Assembly: GCF_009755725.1 (NCBI RefSeq)
Contig: NZ_CP046619.1
Span: forward strand, 2,728,001-2,792,000
Origin: Diaminobutyricimonas sp. LJ205
GTDB lineage: Bacteria; Actinomycetota; Actinomycetes; Actinomycetales; Microbacteriaceae
Reading direction: 5' to 3'
Length of the DNA: 64,000 nt
Positions 1-8,287 of this stretch are shown here, one piece after another. A program made the translations under genes and the position numbers. How positions within the stretch are numbered: the first letter of the stretch is position 1; the number at the start of each line of letters is the position of its first letter. The notes under the pieces were generated by a model, which was not told the DNA's origin, made no database searches, and worked only from the letters and a program-made list of their open reading frames with translations.

Positions 1-159
1 GAACTCCGGCTGGCGCAGGAAATGGACGCCTTCGGGCTCCTGGTGCTGACCGGTGCCACCCGCGACAGTGACGTCGCGGGCCTCGGCCCCGAGCTGCGCC
101 CGCACCTCGTGGCGGACAGCGTCCGCCACATCAACTCACTGCTGTCTCCCTATCTCTGA
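1..159 (+). CDS. HAD-IIA family phosphatase, C-terminal fragment
   Basis: Only the last 52 codons lie in the window; the frame is open at base 1 and ends in TGA. The fragment reads ..FGLLVLTGATRDSDV.. and ..PHLVADSVRHINSLL.., which matches the C-terminal end of HAD subfamily IIA phosphatases (NagD / 4-nitrophenylphosphatase type), where an LVLTG strand is followed by a segment with a conserved Asp-Ser before the last helix. It ends 12 bases before the kinase gene at 172, in the same direction, so it is probably in the same operon. A phosphatase beside a phenol-phosphorylating kinase would suit removal of an aryl phosphate later in the pathway. The family call rests on a short stretch; the role is inference. 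Confidence 0.6.
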   Translation, partial: ELRLAQEMDAFGLLVLTGATRDSDVAGLGPELRPHLVADSVRHINSLLSPYL

Positions 160-171
160 AGGAGTACCACC

Positions 172-2004
172 ATGAGCACCTCCGACCACTTCCCCTTTAT
201 CCGTGAGTTCCAGCCGCCCGCCGGGGCCGAAGGCTGGGAGCGGATGTACCCGTACTTCCTGACCTCGCAGCCCGAGGGCGAACAGCTCGAAGACGAGCGC
301 CTCTGGTTCGCCGACACCATGCACTGGTCGCGCGCGGTGTACCCGCTCGACAGCATCGGCGCCGAAGCGGTTTACCTGGGCGCCGGGCAGAACAGCGCAC
401 GCATCTTCGCGCTGCCCACCTCGCTCGGCCTGGACATGCGCGTGGTCAACGGGTACGTCTACATCTCCCCCACCGGCATCACGGACCCGGACGTGATCAA
501 CGAGCGGCTCGTGCACTTCCAGGAGCGCGCCGGCTACTACTTCGCCAACTGGGAGGAGCTGTACGAGCAGTGGAAGAACAAAATGACCTCGGTGGTCGAA
601 GCCATGCGCGGCATCGATTTCCCGGCCCTCGCCGAGTACGAACCGATTGAGGTGGTCACCGAGGCCCGCGGCCGCTCGACCGCGTGGGACCTGATCGCCA
701 GCTACCACAAGCTGATCGACGACTTCTTCGTTGCCTGGCAGTACCACTTCGAGTTCCTCAACCTCGGCTACGGCGGTTACATCACCTTCTTCCAGACCTG
801 CAAGCAGTTCTTCCCCGAGATCTCGGACCAGTCGGTAGCCCGGATGGTCGCCGGTGTCGACGTGCTCGCTTTCCGTCCGGATGACGAGTTGCGCGGCCTC
901 GCGCGTAAGGCAGTTGAACTCGGCGTCGACAGCATCGTCAGCAGCGGTGATGACCCGGCGGCGATTATCGCGAGCCTGCGTGACAGCGAGAACGGCCGGG
1001 CGTGGATCGACGCGCTCGAGACCGCGAAGGATCCGTGGTTCAACTACTTCGCCGAGTACGGCTTCCTGCATGACCAGGACACCTGGCTGTCGAACCCGTC
1101 CATCCCCTTCGCCGGCATCGCTCGGTATATCGAGATGCTGCAGGGCGGCGAGGAGATCGCCCGGGATGTCGCCAAGCTACGCACCGAGCGTGACGCCATC
1201 GTCGCCGAATACCGCGGGCTGCTCGCGGAGGACGAAGCGGCGCAGTTCGACGGCATGCTGCAGCTTGCGCGCACGGTGTTCCCGTTCATCGAGGAGCACA
1301 ACATCTACGTCGAGCACTGGACCCACTCGGTGTTCTTCCAAAAGCTGCGCGAACTCTCCGCGCGGCTGGTCGAGGTCGGATTCTTCGCCGACGCCGAGGA
1401 CATGTACCTGCTGAACCGGATCGAACTCGACGAGGTGCTGGCCGACGTGGTCCAGTCGCATGTGATCGGCGTTCCCGCCCGGGGCGTGCAGAAGTGGCGC
1501 GCGGAAGTCGCCGAGCGTAAGGGCATGATGACCGCCCTGCGCTCGCAGGCCGCGGCACCCGCCCTCGGCACCCCGCCTGCGGAGATCACCGACCCGTTCG
1601 CGATTATGAACTACGGGGTCACCACCGAGCGCATCCGCGACTGGCTCGGCCAGTCGAGCGGCGAAGGCGCGCTCACCGGGGCGGCAGCATCCCCCGGCGT
1701 CGTCGAGGGTATGGCCCGGGTGATCCTGACCGAGAAGGACCTGCCGCAGCTGCAGCCGGGCGAGATCCTGGTCGCCCCGATCACCGCCCCATCGTGGGGT
1801 GCGGCGTTCTCGGTGGCATCCGCAGTGGTCACCGACATCGGCGGCATGATGTGCCACGCCGCGATCGTCTGCCGCGAGTACGGGCTGAGCGCCGTCGTCG
1901 GCACCGGCTTCGCCACCAGCCGGATCAAGACCGGTCAGCGCATCCGAGTGAACGGCGACGACGGCACGGTGACCATCATCGGTGAAGCAGAGGAGGCAGC
2001 ATGA
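172..2004 (+). CDS. PEP-synthase-like phenol kinase, phosphohistidine subunit (CreH/HpeH-like)
   Basis: 610 residues, homologous along its length to the creH product in this window (shared N-terminal PPxGAEGWE..YPY block, central YHFEFLNLGYxxY). The C-terminal mobile PEP-utilising domain carries VTDIGGMMCHAAIVCREYG, with His562 as the expected phosphocarrier. There is no nucleotide-binding domain; that is supplied by the next gene. Known two-subunit enzymes of this type (CreHI, HpeHI) transfer a phosphoryl group from ATP to the hydroxyl of a phenol. The start is the ATG at 172, with GGAG eight bases upstream. The stop overlaps the next start by four bases (ATGA), implying coupled synthesis. 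The lack of a neighbouring P450 here suggests a phenolic other than 4-cresol. Family is firm; substrate is inference. Confidence 0.85.
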   Translation: MSTSDHFPFIREFQPPAGAEGWERMYPYFLTSQPEGEQLEDERLWFADTMHWSRAVYPLDSIGAEAVYLGAGQNSARIFALPTSLGLDMRVVNGYVYISPTGITDPDVINERLVHFQERAGYYFANWEELYEQWKNKMTSVVEAMRGIDFPALAEYEPIEVVTEARGRSTAWDLIASYHKLIDDFFVAWQYHFEFLNLGYGGYITFFQTCKQFFPEISDQSVARMVAGVDVLAFRPDDELRGLARKAVELGVDSIVSSGDDPAAIIASLRDSENGRAWIDALETAKDPWFNYFAEYGFLHDQDTWLSNPSIPFAGIARYIEMLQGGEEIARDVAKLRTERDAIVAEYRGLLAEDEAAQFDGMLQLARTVFPFIEEHNIYVEHWTHSVFFQKLRELSARLVEVGFFADAEDMYLLNRIELDEVLADVVQSHVIGVPARGVQKWRAEVAERKGMMTALRSQAAAPALGTPPAEITDPFAIMNYGVTTERIRDWLGQSSGEGALTGAAASPGVVEGMARVILTEKDLPQLQPGEILVAPITAPSWGAAFSVASAVVTDIGGMMCHAAIVCREYGLSAVVGTGFATSRIKTGQRIRVNGDDGTVTIIGEAEEAA

Positions 2005-3125
2005 CAATCCTCACCGATTCCACGGCGCCGGAGGCGTCGGACCTGAGCCTGGTGGGCGGTAAGGCCCTCGGGCTGGCCAGGATGACCGCGGGCGGCATCC
2101 CGGTCGCCCCCTGGCTGACGGTGTCGACGCGGGTGCACCGCGCGTTCCTCGAGCAGACGCAGCTGAACTTGCGAATCGAACGCGTGATCAACGCGATCGA
2201 CTGGAGTTCGCAAGACAGCCTGGCGGACGCCGAGCGCCAGATCGCCGCGATCTTCGCTGAGACTCCGGTCCCTTCCGACATCGCCGAGGATGTGGTCGCC
2301 GGATACCGGGGGCTCGCCGAACGACTCGGGGTGCCCGAACTCTCGGTCGCGGTCCGGTCATCGGCGACCGCGGAGGACACTGCTGACTCGAGCTTCGCCG
2401 GCGAGTACGAGACCTACGTCGGAATCACCGGCGCCGAGCAGGTCGTCGAGTACGTCAAGCTGTGCTGGGCGAGCGGTTTCACCGCCCATGCCCTGGCGTA
2501 CGCGCACGACCGCGGGTTCTCTCCGCTGGCGGTGTCTATGGCGGTCGTGGTTCAGAAGACGGTCAAGGCACGTGCGGCCGGGGTCATGTTCACCCTCAGT
2601 CCCGCAACCGGCGATCGTTCGCGGATCGTGGTCGAGGCCAGCTGGGGGATCGGGCTCGCCGTCGTCGGCGGCGAGGTCACTCCAGACCGGTACGCGGTCG
2701 ACAAGGTGAGTCTCACCATCCTCGACCGCATCCCCGGCGACAAGAAGATCGAGTACCTAGATGGGCAGACCTCGACACCGGTCGATGACGCCCGACAGGC
2801 GCAACTCTGCCTGTCCGACAGCGAGGTGCTCGAGTTGGCACGGCTGGGGAAGGCATTGGAGAAGCAGCAGGGCGGCCCGCAGGACATCGAGTTCGCGATT
2901 GACCGCGAACTGGCCGACGGGGCGAACATCATCCTGCTGCAGTGCCGTCCCGAGACGGTGTGGTCGACGCGCAAGCGCGCTGCTGCCGCGGCCCTGCCGC
3001 TGATGGATCAGGTTGCCGCGAGCGTGTTCGGGCTCGGCAAGCCCGGCTCGGCGGACTCCGCCGGCTCGGCCGGATCTCCCGGTAAGCGTGCCTTCGTTCT
3101 GACGGAGGTCGGCCATGCCCATTGA
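2001..3125 (+). CDS. PEP/pyruvate-binding-domain ATP-grasp subunit of phenol kinase (CreI/HpeI-like)
   Basis: 374 residues, the size of a stand-alone PPDK_N domain (ATP-grasp fold). Visible family blocks are LVGGKALGLARM near the N terminus, VAVRSSATAEDTADSSFAGEYET, and QDIEFAID with LLQCRPETVWS at the C terminus. It would bind ATP and phosphorylate the catalytic His of the partner at 172-2004. The C-terminal 40 residues are Ala/Gly/Ser-rich and contain a GSADSAGSAGS linker absent from the other copy at 20.7 kb. Its last 11 bases overlap the next gene. Product type is secure from motifs and pairing; substrate is not known. Confidence 0.85.
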   Translation: MTILTDSTAPEASDLSLVGGKALGLARMTAGGIPVAPWLTVSTRVHRAFLEQTQLNLRIERVINAIDWSSQDSLADAERQIAAIFAETPVPSDIAEDVVAGYRGLAERLGVPELSVAVRSSATAEDTADSSFAGEYETYVGITGAEQVVEYVKLCWASGFTAHALAYAHDRGFSPLAVSMAVVVQKTVKARAAGVMFTLSPATGDRSRIVVEASWGIGLAVVGGEVTPDRYAVDKVSLTILDRIPGDKKIEYLDGQTSTPVDDARQAQLCLSDSEVLELARLGKALEKQQGGPQDIEFAIDRELADGANIILLQCRPETVWSTRKRAAAAALPLMDQVAASVFGLGKPGSADSAGSAGSPGKRAFVLTEVGHAH

Positions 3126-4464
3126 TGCGCACTGGGATGCCGACAGCGACACCCGACCGTGGGCGGAGACGCAGCAGGCGCAGCTACGGCAGGTGCCGGA
3201 GTTCATCCGGCGCCTGTCGGCAGCGTCGGAGGCGTGGCGGGATCATCTTCAGGGGGCGGATGTCTCGGAGCAGACCTCCGTCGAGAGCCTCAGCAGCATC
3301 CCGTTCACCACCAAGGACGACCTGCGCGCCAGCCAGGCTGAGACGACGGTGGGCAATCCGCTCGGTCGGCTACAGGCCGCGCCAACCGGTGAGCTGGTAC
3401 AGATCATCGCGTCGTCAGGGACGACCGGGACGCCGGTGTTCTTCGGACTGACAGAGGGCGATTGGGCGCGTTGGAAGCACAGCATCGGCAACGCCTTCTT
3501 CACCGCCGGAGTGCGGCGGCCGAGCGTGGTCGCACTGACCACGGGCATGCCCATGGTTGCCGGCGGCATCGCCTACGCCGACGCCATTCGAGAGGCTGGC
3601 GGCACGCTGGCCTGGGTCGGAGGGCAGACCGTGCCACGTACCGCGACGATCCTCGAGCGGTTGAGCGTCGATGTGTTCGTCGGCACGGCCTCGTACGCCA
3701 CCTTCTTCGCCGACCGGGTCGCCGAAGAACTCGGCAAGCCAGCCACCGAACTGTCGGTGCGCACGATCATCGGTGGCGGCGAGCCGGGCCTCGGCGTGCC
3801 CGAGATCCGCGAGAAAGTCGCCGCAGCCTGGGGAGCAACCCGCGTGAGCGAGATCATGGGGCTCGGCGACGTGCTGCCTGCCATGTGGGCGGAGTGTCCC
3901 GTCGGCCAGGGCATGCACTTCACCGCAGCACCCAGCGTGTTGGTCGAACTGATCGACCCGGACAGCCGCGAGCATGTGCCCTGGGAGCCGGGCGCCACCG
4001 GAGAAGCCGTTTACACGACGCTGCTACGGGAAGCATCGCCCGTTGTTCGATTCCGGTCGCGCGACCACATGCAGGTCACCGCGGTGGACTGCGCCTGCGG
4101 GCGCACCTCCCCCACCGTGCGCTGCATCGGCCGCACCGACGACATGCTCATCTACAAGGCGATGAACGTGTTCCCGTCGGCGATCCGCGAGATCGCCTTG
4201 GGCGCCGGCGAGGGAAGGCTGACTGGTGCGATGCGTATTCGTAAAGACAGCGCCGCGCAGGTGCGCTTCGACGATCCGATCCCCGTAGAGATCGAGGTGC
4301 GGGATGACGTGTCCGTCGCCGAGCAGACCGCGCTGCTGGATGCCATCGCCGAGCAGGTGCGGCAGCAACTGCGGGTGCGGATCCGCCCCGAAGCGTTGCA
4401 GCCGGGCACGATCCCGGTCGGCGCCTACAAAAACGCACTCACCTACGTCCCCGAGCCACGATGA
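3115..4464 (+). CDS. Phenylacetate-CoA-ligase-family (PaaK-like) acyl-CoA synthetase
   Basis: 449 residues, similar to PaaK (about 440). The AMP/ATP loop is IIASSGTTGTPVFFGLT, there is a central GGGEPG block, and the C-terminal hinge GRTDDMLIYKAMNVFP is the family signature. Such enzymes make an acyl-AMP from ATP and an aryl acid and pass the acyl group to CoA. The ATG at 3115 overlaps the previous stop by 11 bases and has GGAGG upstream; the next gene overlaps by four bases. In context it may activate an aryl acid or beta-keto acid made after phenol phosphorylation. The substrate cannot be read from sequence. Confidence 0.8.
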   Translation: MPIDAHWDADSDTRPWAETQQAQLRQVPEFIRRLSAASEAWRDHLQGADVSEQTSVESLSSIPFTTKDDLRASQAETTVGNPLGRLQAAPTGELVQIIASSGTTGTPVFFGLTEGDWARWKHSIGNAFFTAGVRRPSVVALTTGMPMVAGGIAYADAIREAGGTLAWVGGQTVPRTATILERLSVDVFVGTASYATFFADRVAEELGKPATELSVRTIIGGGEPGLGVPEIREKVAAAWGATRVSEIMGLGDVLPAMWAECPVGQGMHFTAAPSVLVELIDPDSREHVPWEPGATGEAVYTTLLREASPVVRFRSRDHMQVTAVDCACGRTSPTVRCIGRTDDMLIYKAMNVFPSAIREIALGAGEGRLTGAMRIRKDSAAQVRFDDPIPVEIEVRDDVSVAEQTALLDAIAEQVRQQLRVRIRPEALQPGTIPVGAYKNALTYVPEPR

Positions 4465-5345
4465 GCGTCGAACAGAAGGCGCTCGATTTGGACGGAATCA
4501 GCGCAATCGATGTGCATGTGCACATCGACGTCGACGATCACGGCCACGCGTCCCTTCCCGATGCGTTGATGGCGGGAGCACACGCGCACTTCCAGTCATC
4601 CGGCGGCATCCCGAAACTAACCGAGATCGCCGAGTACTACCGCGAACGCTCGATGGCCGCGGTGGTGTTCACCGTGGATTCCGAGTCGGTGACCGGCCAT
4701 CGCGCGATCTCGAACGACGAGATCGCCGACGGCGCGGCCGCCAACTCAGACGTGCTCATCCCGTTCGGCAGCATCGACCCGGCGAAGGGTGATGTGGCGG
4801 TGACCGAGGCGCGGCGGCTGGTCACCGAGCGCGGCATCCGCGGTTTCAAGCTGCACCCGAACCTGCAGGCCTTCTTCCCCAATGATCGGAGCGTGTACCC
4901 GTTCTACGAGGAGATTCAGGCCCTGCAGGTGCCGATCATTTTCCACACCGGGCAGAGCGGGATCGGATCGGGGATGCGTGGCGCTGGCGGGCTGCGGCTC
5001 AAGTACTCGAACCCGATCCACCTCGATGACGTCGCGGTGGACTTCCCCGACCTGCGCATCATCATGGCGCATCCGTCCTTCCCCTGGCAGGACGAGGCAC
5101 TCGCTGTGGCGACCAAGAACCCCAACGTGTACATCGACCTGTCGGGGTGGTCGCCGAAGTACTTCCCGCCCAACCTGGTGCAGTACGCGAACAGCCTGCT
5201 GAAGGAGCGGGTGCTCTTCGGATCGGACTATCCGTTGCTCACGCCCGACCGCTGGATCGCCGACTTCGACAAGCTCGAGATCAAATCCGACGTGCGGCCG
5301 ATGATCATGAAGCAGAACGCGATGCGGGTGCTCGGCCTCGGGTAG
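4461..5345 (+). CDS. Amidohydrolase-2 family metal-dependent hydrolase
   Basis: 294-residue TIM-barrel protein. The N-terminal AIDVHVHIDV gives the metal-binding HxH pair; later blocks are GFKLHPNLQAF, PIIFHTGQSG, RIIMAHPSFPW and LFGSDYPLLTPDRW with the usual barrel-end Asp. The family includes decarboxylases and hydrolases; one relevant relative known to me is the 4-hydroxyphenyl-beta-ketoacyl-CoA hydrolase CouO of Rhodococcus p-coumarate catabolism. Placed directly after a CoA ligase (ATGA overlap), a beta-ketoacyl-CoA hydrolase role releasing 4-hydroxybenzoate or vanillate plus acetyl-CoA is plausible. That specific role is inference. Confidence 0.8.
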   Translation: MSVEQKALDLDGISAIDVHVHIDVDDHGHASLPDALMAGAHAHFQSSGGIPKLTEIAEYYRERSMAAVVFTVDSESVTGHRAISNDEIADGAAANSDVLIPFGSIDPAKGDVAVTEARRLVTERGIRGFKLHPNLQAFFPNDRSVYPFYEEIQALQVPIIFHTGQSGIGSGMRGAGGLRLKYSNPIHLDDVAVDFPDLRIIMAHPSFPWQDEALAVATKNPNVYIDLSGWSPKYFPPNLVQYANSLLKERVLFGSDYPLLTPDRWIADFDKLEIKSDVRPMIMKQNAMRVLGLG

Positions 5346-5362
5346 AGGCCGAGCATGTGCGG

Positions 5363-5866
5363 CTACGCCGCGGCGCGCTCCCAAGTGAGGTAGGAGTTGA
5401 CCTCGACGCCACCGGACATGATCGGCACCGCAGTCGACAGGTGCAGGTTCTTGCCGTCCGTCTCCACCACGCGCGGCTGGGTCTGGCCGATCCAGTTCGG
5501 GAACATCGACACGGTCATGCCGTGCGTCAGCGCTTCGTCCGAGACCTCGAACGGGCCGGAGTAGGCGATGTAGCTCATCGACTTCTCCATCGCTTCGCTC
5601 TCGGTGACGTTGAACCAGTCGCCGGATGCCACCGGCTTGCGCTCCGGGTTCATCAGCTGGGCCGACATGAAGCCATCGGGCGTGTACATGATGATGCCCA
5701 TCGGGTCCTCTCCCAGCGGATGGCGGTCAGCGGAGCCATCGGTCGGGCACTCAACGTAAGAGACGAGATTCCACGCGCCGATCAGGGTGTTGCGGAGTTC
5801 TTCGGCGGTCATGGCGGTCTTGTTCATTTTCGTTTCTTTCGCTGTGTGTGGTTTGGACGTATCCAT
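5363..5866 (-). CDS. Lipocalin-like domain protein
   Basis: About 167 residues from the ATG at 5866 (GGAAAG just upstream); starts at 5827 (MNKTAMTAEE) or 5902 are also possible. The core LIGAWNLVSYVECPTDGS..PLGEDPMGIIMYTPDGFMSAQLM is typical of the small lipocalin-like domain often found near aromatic or ketone catabolism genes and without a settled function. No signal peptide or membrane segment is visible, so it is probably cytosolic. It converges on the amidohydrolase gene (17-base gap) and is divergent from a LysR regulator, its likely controller. Confidence 0.65.
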   Translation of the reverse strand: MDTSKPHTAKETKMNKTAMTAEELRNTLIGAWNLVSYVECPTDGSADRHPLGEDPMGIIMYTPDGFMSAQLMNPERKPVASGDWFNVTESEAMEKSMSYIAYSGPFEVSDEALTHGMTVSMFPNWIGQTQPRVVETDGKNLHLSTAVPIMSGGVEVNSYLTWERAAA

Positions 5867-5913
5867 CGTCTTTCCGGACGTCCGTTCGCGTCCAATGGTC
5901 AAAGTCGATTGAA

Positions 5914-5939
5914 ATGATCAGATAATGCGATCATTGCAT
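5914..5939. promoter_or_regulatory. Probable LysR operator between divergent genes
   Basis: Two overlapping perfect inverted repeats lie just upstream of the LysR start: ATGATC-N9-GATCAT (5914-5934) and ATGC-N7-GCAT (5925-5939). The position and T/A-ended dyads fit the T-N11-A type sites LysR proteins bind for autoregulation and divergent activation. No binding evidence is available from sequence alone. Confidence 0.5.
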
Positions 5940-5940
5940 A

Positions 5941-6858
5941 GTGGATTTAAAACGGCTGAAGGCATTCCTCGCGATCGTTGAAACCGGCACGTTCGCAGCG
6001 GCCGCCGATGAATTGCGCTCGGCCCAGTCCACGATCAGTGCCAGCATCGGCATTCTGGAACGCGAGCTCTCGGTCGAGTTGTTCGATCGGTCGGCCCGGA
6101 CCGCGGTGCTGACCGCGGCGGGTCGGGCGCTCGTCCCGGAGGCGAAAGAACTCCTGCGCCGTGAGGCGCTGACCCGCCGACTCGTCCAGGATGCGTCAAC
6201 CAGCCTCAGCGGGGAACTGCGGTTAGGGGTGATCAGTTCGGTGGCGCCGGTACCCCTGCCGCGGGTGCTGCAGCGCTTCACCGCGGCACATCCGCAGGTC
6301 AGGCTTCGGGTTTTGTCGGATGCCATCGGCACCCAAGGGCTCATCGAACGCCTCCACCGGTCGGATCTGGATTTGGCGATCGTCGCGGGACCCTTGCCGG
6401 GTGGGACCAGGGCCGACGAGCGGGTCATCGAGGAACTGGCAGCGGGTGATCTCGTGTGCATCGTTCGCCGTGACGATCCGCTTGCTGAGGGCCGCAGCGT
6501 CCGACTGGATCAGATTGCCGAGCGTCGATGGGTCGAGGCACCGCCCGGTCAGGTCAATCGGTTCACGACGGATGCGGCATTCGCGGCGGCTCGGCTTCAG
6601 CGGACGGTTGCGCTGGAGATCGGCAATTCGGCCGAGGTCCCGGACTATGTGGCCGCCGGCATCGGCGTGGCTGTGGTCTCGGATTACGTGGTCCGAACGC
6701 GGGACGACCTCGTGGCGCTGCCGATCAGCGGCGCCAAGCTTCGCTGGTCGATTGGAGTCGCCCGCCTGCGGGAACGGGACTCCGCGGTGATGCAGGCGCT
6801 GTGGAATGAGTTGGTCGAAACGGTCAGGATTCAGCCGCTGCAGCAACCTTCTGGGTAA
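5941..6858 (+). CDS. LysR-family transcriptional regulator
   Basis: 305 residues. The N-terminal winged helix reads MDLKRLKAFLAIVETGTFAAAADELRSAQSTISASIGILERELSVELFDR in shortened form: LKAFLAIVE, then AQSTIS recognition helix, then LFDR; the rest is a LysR substrate-binding domain (ELRLGVISSV, DLAIVAGPLP). Start is GTG at 5941. There is no Shine-Dalgarno upstream, so translation may be leaderless or weak. It is divergent from the lipocalin-like gene and follows the phenolic cluster, so it may also sense a compound of that cluster; the effector is unknown. Confidence 0.85.
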   Translation: MDLKRLKAFLAIVETGTFAAAADELRSAQSTISASIGILERELSVELFDRSARTAVLTAAGRALVPEAKELLRREALTRRLVQDASTSLSGELRLGVISSVAPVPLPRVLQRFTAAHPQVRLRVLSDAIGTQGLIERLHRSDLDLAIVAGPLPGGTRADERVIEELAAGDLVCIVRRDDPLAEGRSVRLDQIAERRWVEAPPGQVNRFTTDAAFAAARLQRTVALEIGNSAEVPDYVAAGIGVAVVSDYVVRTRDDLVALPISGAKLRWSIGVARLRERDSAVMQALWNELVETVRIQPLQQPSG

Positions 6859-6909
6859 CAACACCCGAAGGATGGTCGTCGGCGTGGATCGGCTAAGCCC
6901 GGCGAGCTG

Positions 6910-8151
6910 TCAAGAGTTCCGCCGAATGTTTTCTGCATAGCGGTCGAGGACGCCAAGGATCCCGCTGTGTTGCCACACGCGGTTACGCCGCAAGCCGGTT
7001 CGTTCCACCAGAACGCCGCGCTCGGTGAGCAGATCCAAAGTGCGCTGAGCAGTCATGTCATTCATCCGAAGCTCGCCTTTGAGGTACCTCGCGTTCACGA
7101 TTGGCTGGCCAATCAGGCGCGGCAAGACGCGCCACGCGGCCGCATGGGCACGAACTCCCGAGAGCAGTGCGCGTGAATCGCTGAGCTGCGCGGCAAGTTG
7201 ATCGACGAGGTCCCGCCCGGTTACCGCCGCGAAACGGGAGGCTCCGGCGAATCGGCGGATGATCGGTCCAGCGTCACCATGCCGAAACGCCGATAGAGCC
7301 TCGAAGTAGGACCCGATGTCGGTAAGGAGACCAGCGGAGATGGGCACGGTTGCGTGCGAGACCAGTCGTTTATTGCGCAACATGGCTTGCGCGAGCGCGC
7401 GTCCCGTCCTGCCGTTGCCATCGACGAACGGGTGGATTGTCTCAAACTGGGCATGCGCAACTGCCACCTGCATCAAGATGGGGAGATCGTCTCGGCGCGC
7501 GAACTCGATGACGTCGGCGACGGCTGCGGGCGCGCGGCCGTGCTGAGGCGCGACGAAATCGGCACCTACTGGCCCCGCATTGTCCTTGCCGATCCAGACG
7601 AGTTCGTTGCGGAACCGGCCCGCATGTTCCTCGGAGCCAGGTTGGTGCCGGAGCAACTCACCGTGTATGGCGAGAATCGCGTCCTCGTCAACACGATCCG
7701 ATAGACGAAGTGCCGCTTCCATCGCACGAACGTTGCCTACTACAGTCCGCGCGTTGGATGCATCGCTCTCGTCGATCTCAGCGAGCGCAATCTGTTCGGC
7801 GCTGGTCGTGAGGTTCTCAATCTGAGAACTCGAGGCGCTCTCGGTACGGAGAAGAATCGCCGACATGGGACCCACCGCGGGATTCTCAGCGCCTAGCACG
7901 CGCAGGGCGTACAGGTCGAAGTCCACGAGTGCACGTGCGGCATCTTCGACGTCAGCACTCCATGTTCCGAAAAGGCTCGGCTGCCAATCGGCGATCGCGG
8001 CCGGGACGATCGACTGGTATGCCCCGCGCTGCCTCGCCAACTCAGCGCGGGAGTAGTAACCGGTGTCTGTCGGCGTCCACATTCGCGTTTCGTAGGACGC
8101 GCGCGGGACCGCGACAGCGTCGTCGACAGGATCCGTTATCACACCACCCAT
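6910..8151 (-). CDS. Fic-domain protein with N-terminal inhibitory helix and C-terminal winged helix
   Basis: 413 residues. The Fic catalytic motif is HPFVDGNGRTGRA with His240. An N-terminal SSSQIEN fits the (S/T)xxxE(G/N) inhibitory motif of class II Fic proteins, so its AMP-transferase activity should be self-restrained. The C-terminal third (RTLDLLTERGVLVERTGLRRN) looks like a winged-helix DNA-binding domain. Fic enzymes usually AMPylate Ser/Thr/Tyr hydroxyls of target proteins; the target is unknown. A long perfect inverted repeat lies directly upstream of the start codon and no ribosome-binding site is visible, consistent with autoregulation. Confidence 0.85.
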   Translation of the reverse strand: MGGVITDPVDDAVAVPRASYETRMWTPTDTGYYSRAELARQRGAYQSIVPAAIADWQPSLFGTWSADVEDAARALVDFDLYALRVLGAENPAVGPMSAILLRTESASSSQIENLTTSAEQIALAEIDESDASNARTVVGNVRAMEAALRLSDRVDEDAILAIHGELLRHQPGSEEHAGRFRNELVWIGKDNAGPVGADFVAPQHGRAPAAVADVIEFARRDDLPILMQVAVAHAQFETIHPFVDGNGRTGRALAQAMLRNKRLVSHATVPISAGLLTDIGSYFEALSAFRHGDAGPIIRRFAGASRFAAVTGRDLVDQLAAQLSDSRALLSGVRAHAAAWRVLPRLIGQPIVNARYLKGELRMNDMTAQRTLDLLTERGVLVERTGLRRNRVWQHSGILGVLDRYAENIRRNS

Positions 8152-8153
8152 GC

Positions 8154-8183
8154 TACTAACACTTTCGGCAGGAAGTGTTAGTA
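8154..8183. promoter_or_regulatory. Perfect 11-bp inverted repeat at the fic start
   Basis: TACTAACACTT (8154-8164) and AAGTGTTAGTA (8173-8183) are exact reverse complements separated by eight bases, beginning three bases upstream of the fic ATG. It could be an operator for the Fic protein's winged helix, or a hairpin near the mRNA start. Confidence 0.6.
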
Positions 8184-8287
8184 CATCATCCCGTTACTCA
8201 CAGTTAGCCATTCACATTCGATCATCATCCGAGAAGGCCGGGGATTTTTCCGGGCACCCGGATGGCGTGCCCGGTACGGTCAAGCTC

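Noticed and set aside
172-3125. Phosphoenolpyruvate synthase or pyruvate phosphate dikinase split into two genes
   Set aside because: The C-terminal PEP/pyruvate TIM barrel of those enzymes is missing, and the long N-terminal part of the first protein matches the CreH group instead.
1-5345. Anaerobic phenol carboxylation (phenylphosphate carboxylase) pathway
   Set aside because: No UbiD-like carboxylase genes are present in view and the surrounding pathways depend on oxygen.
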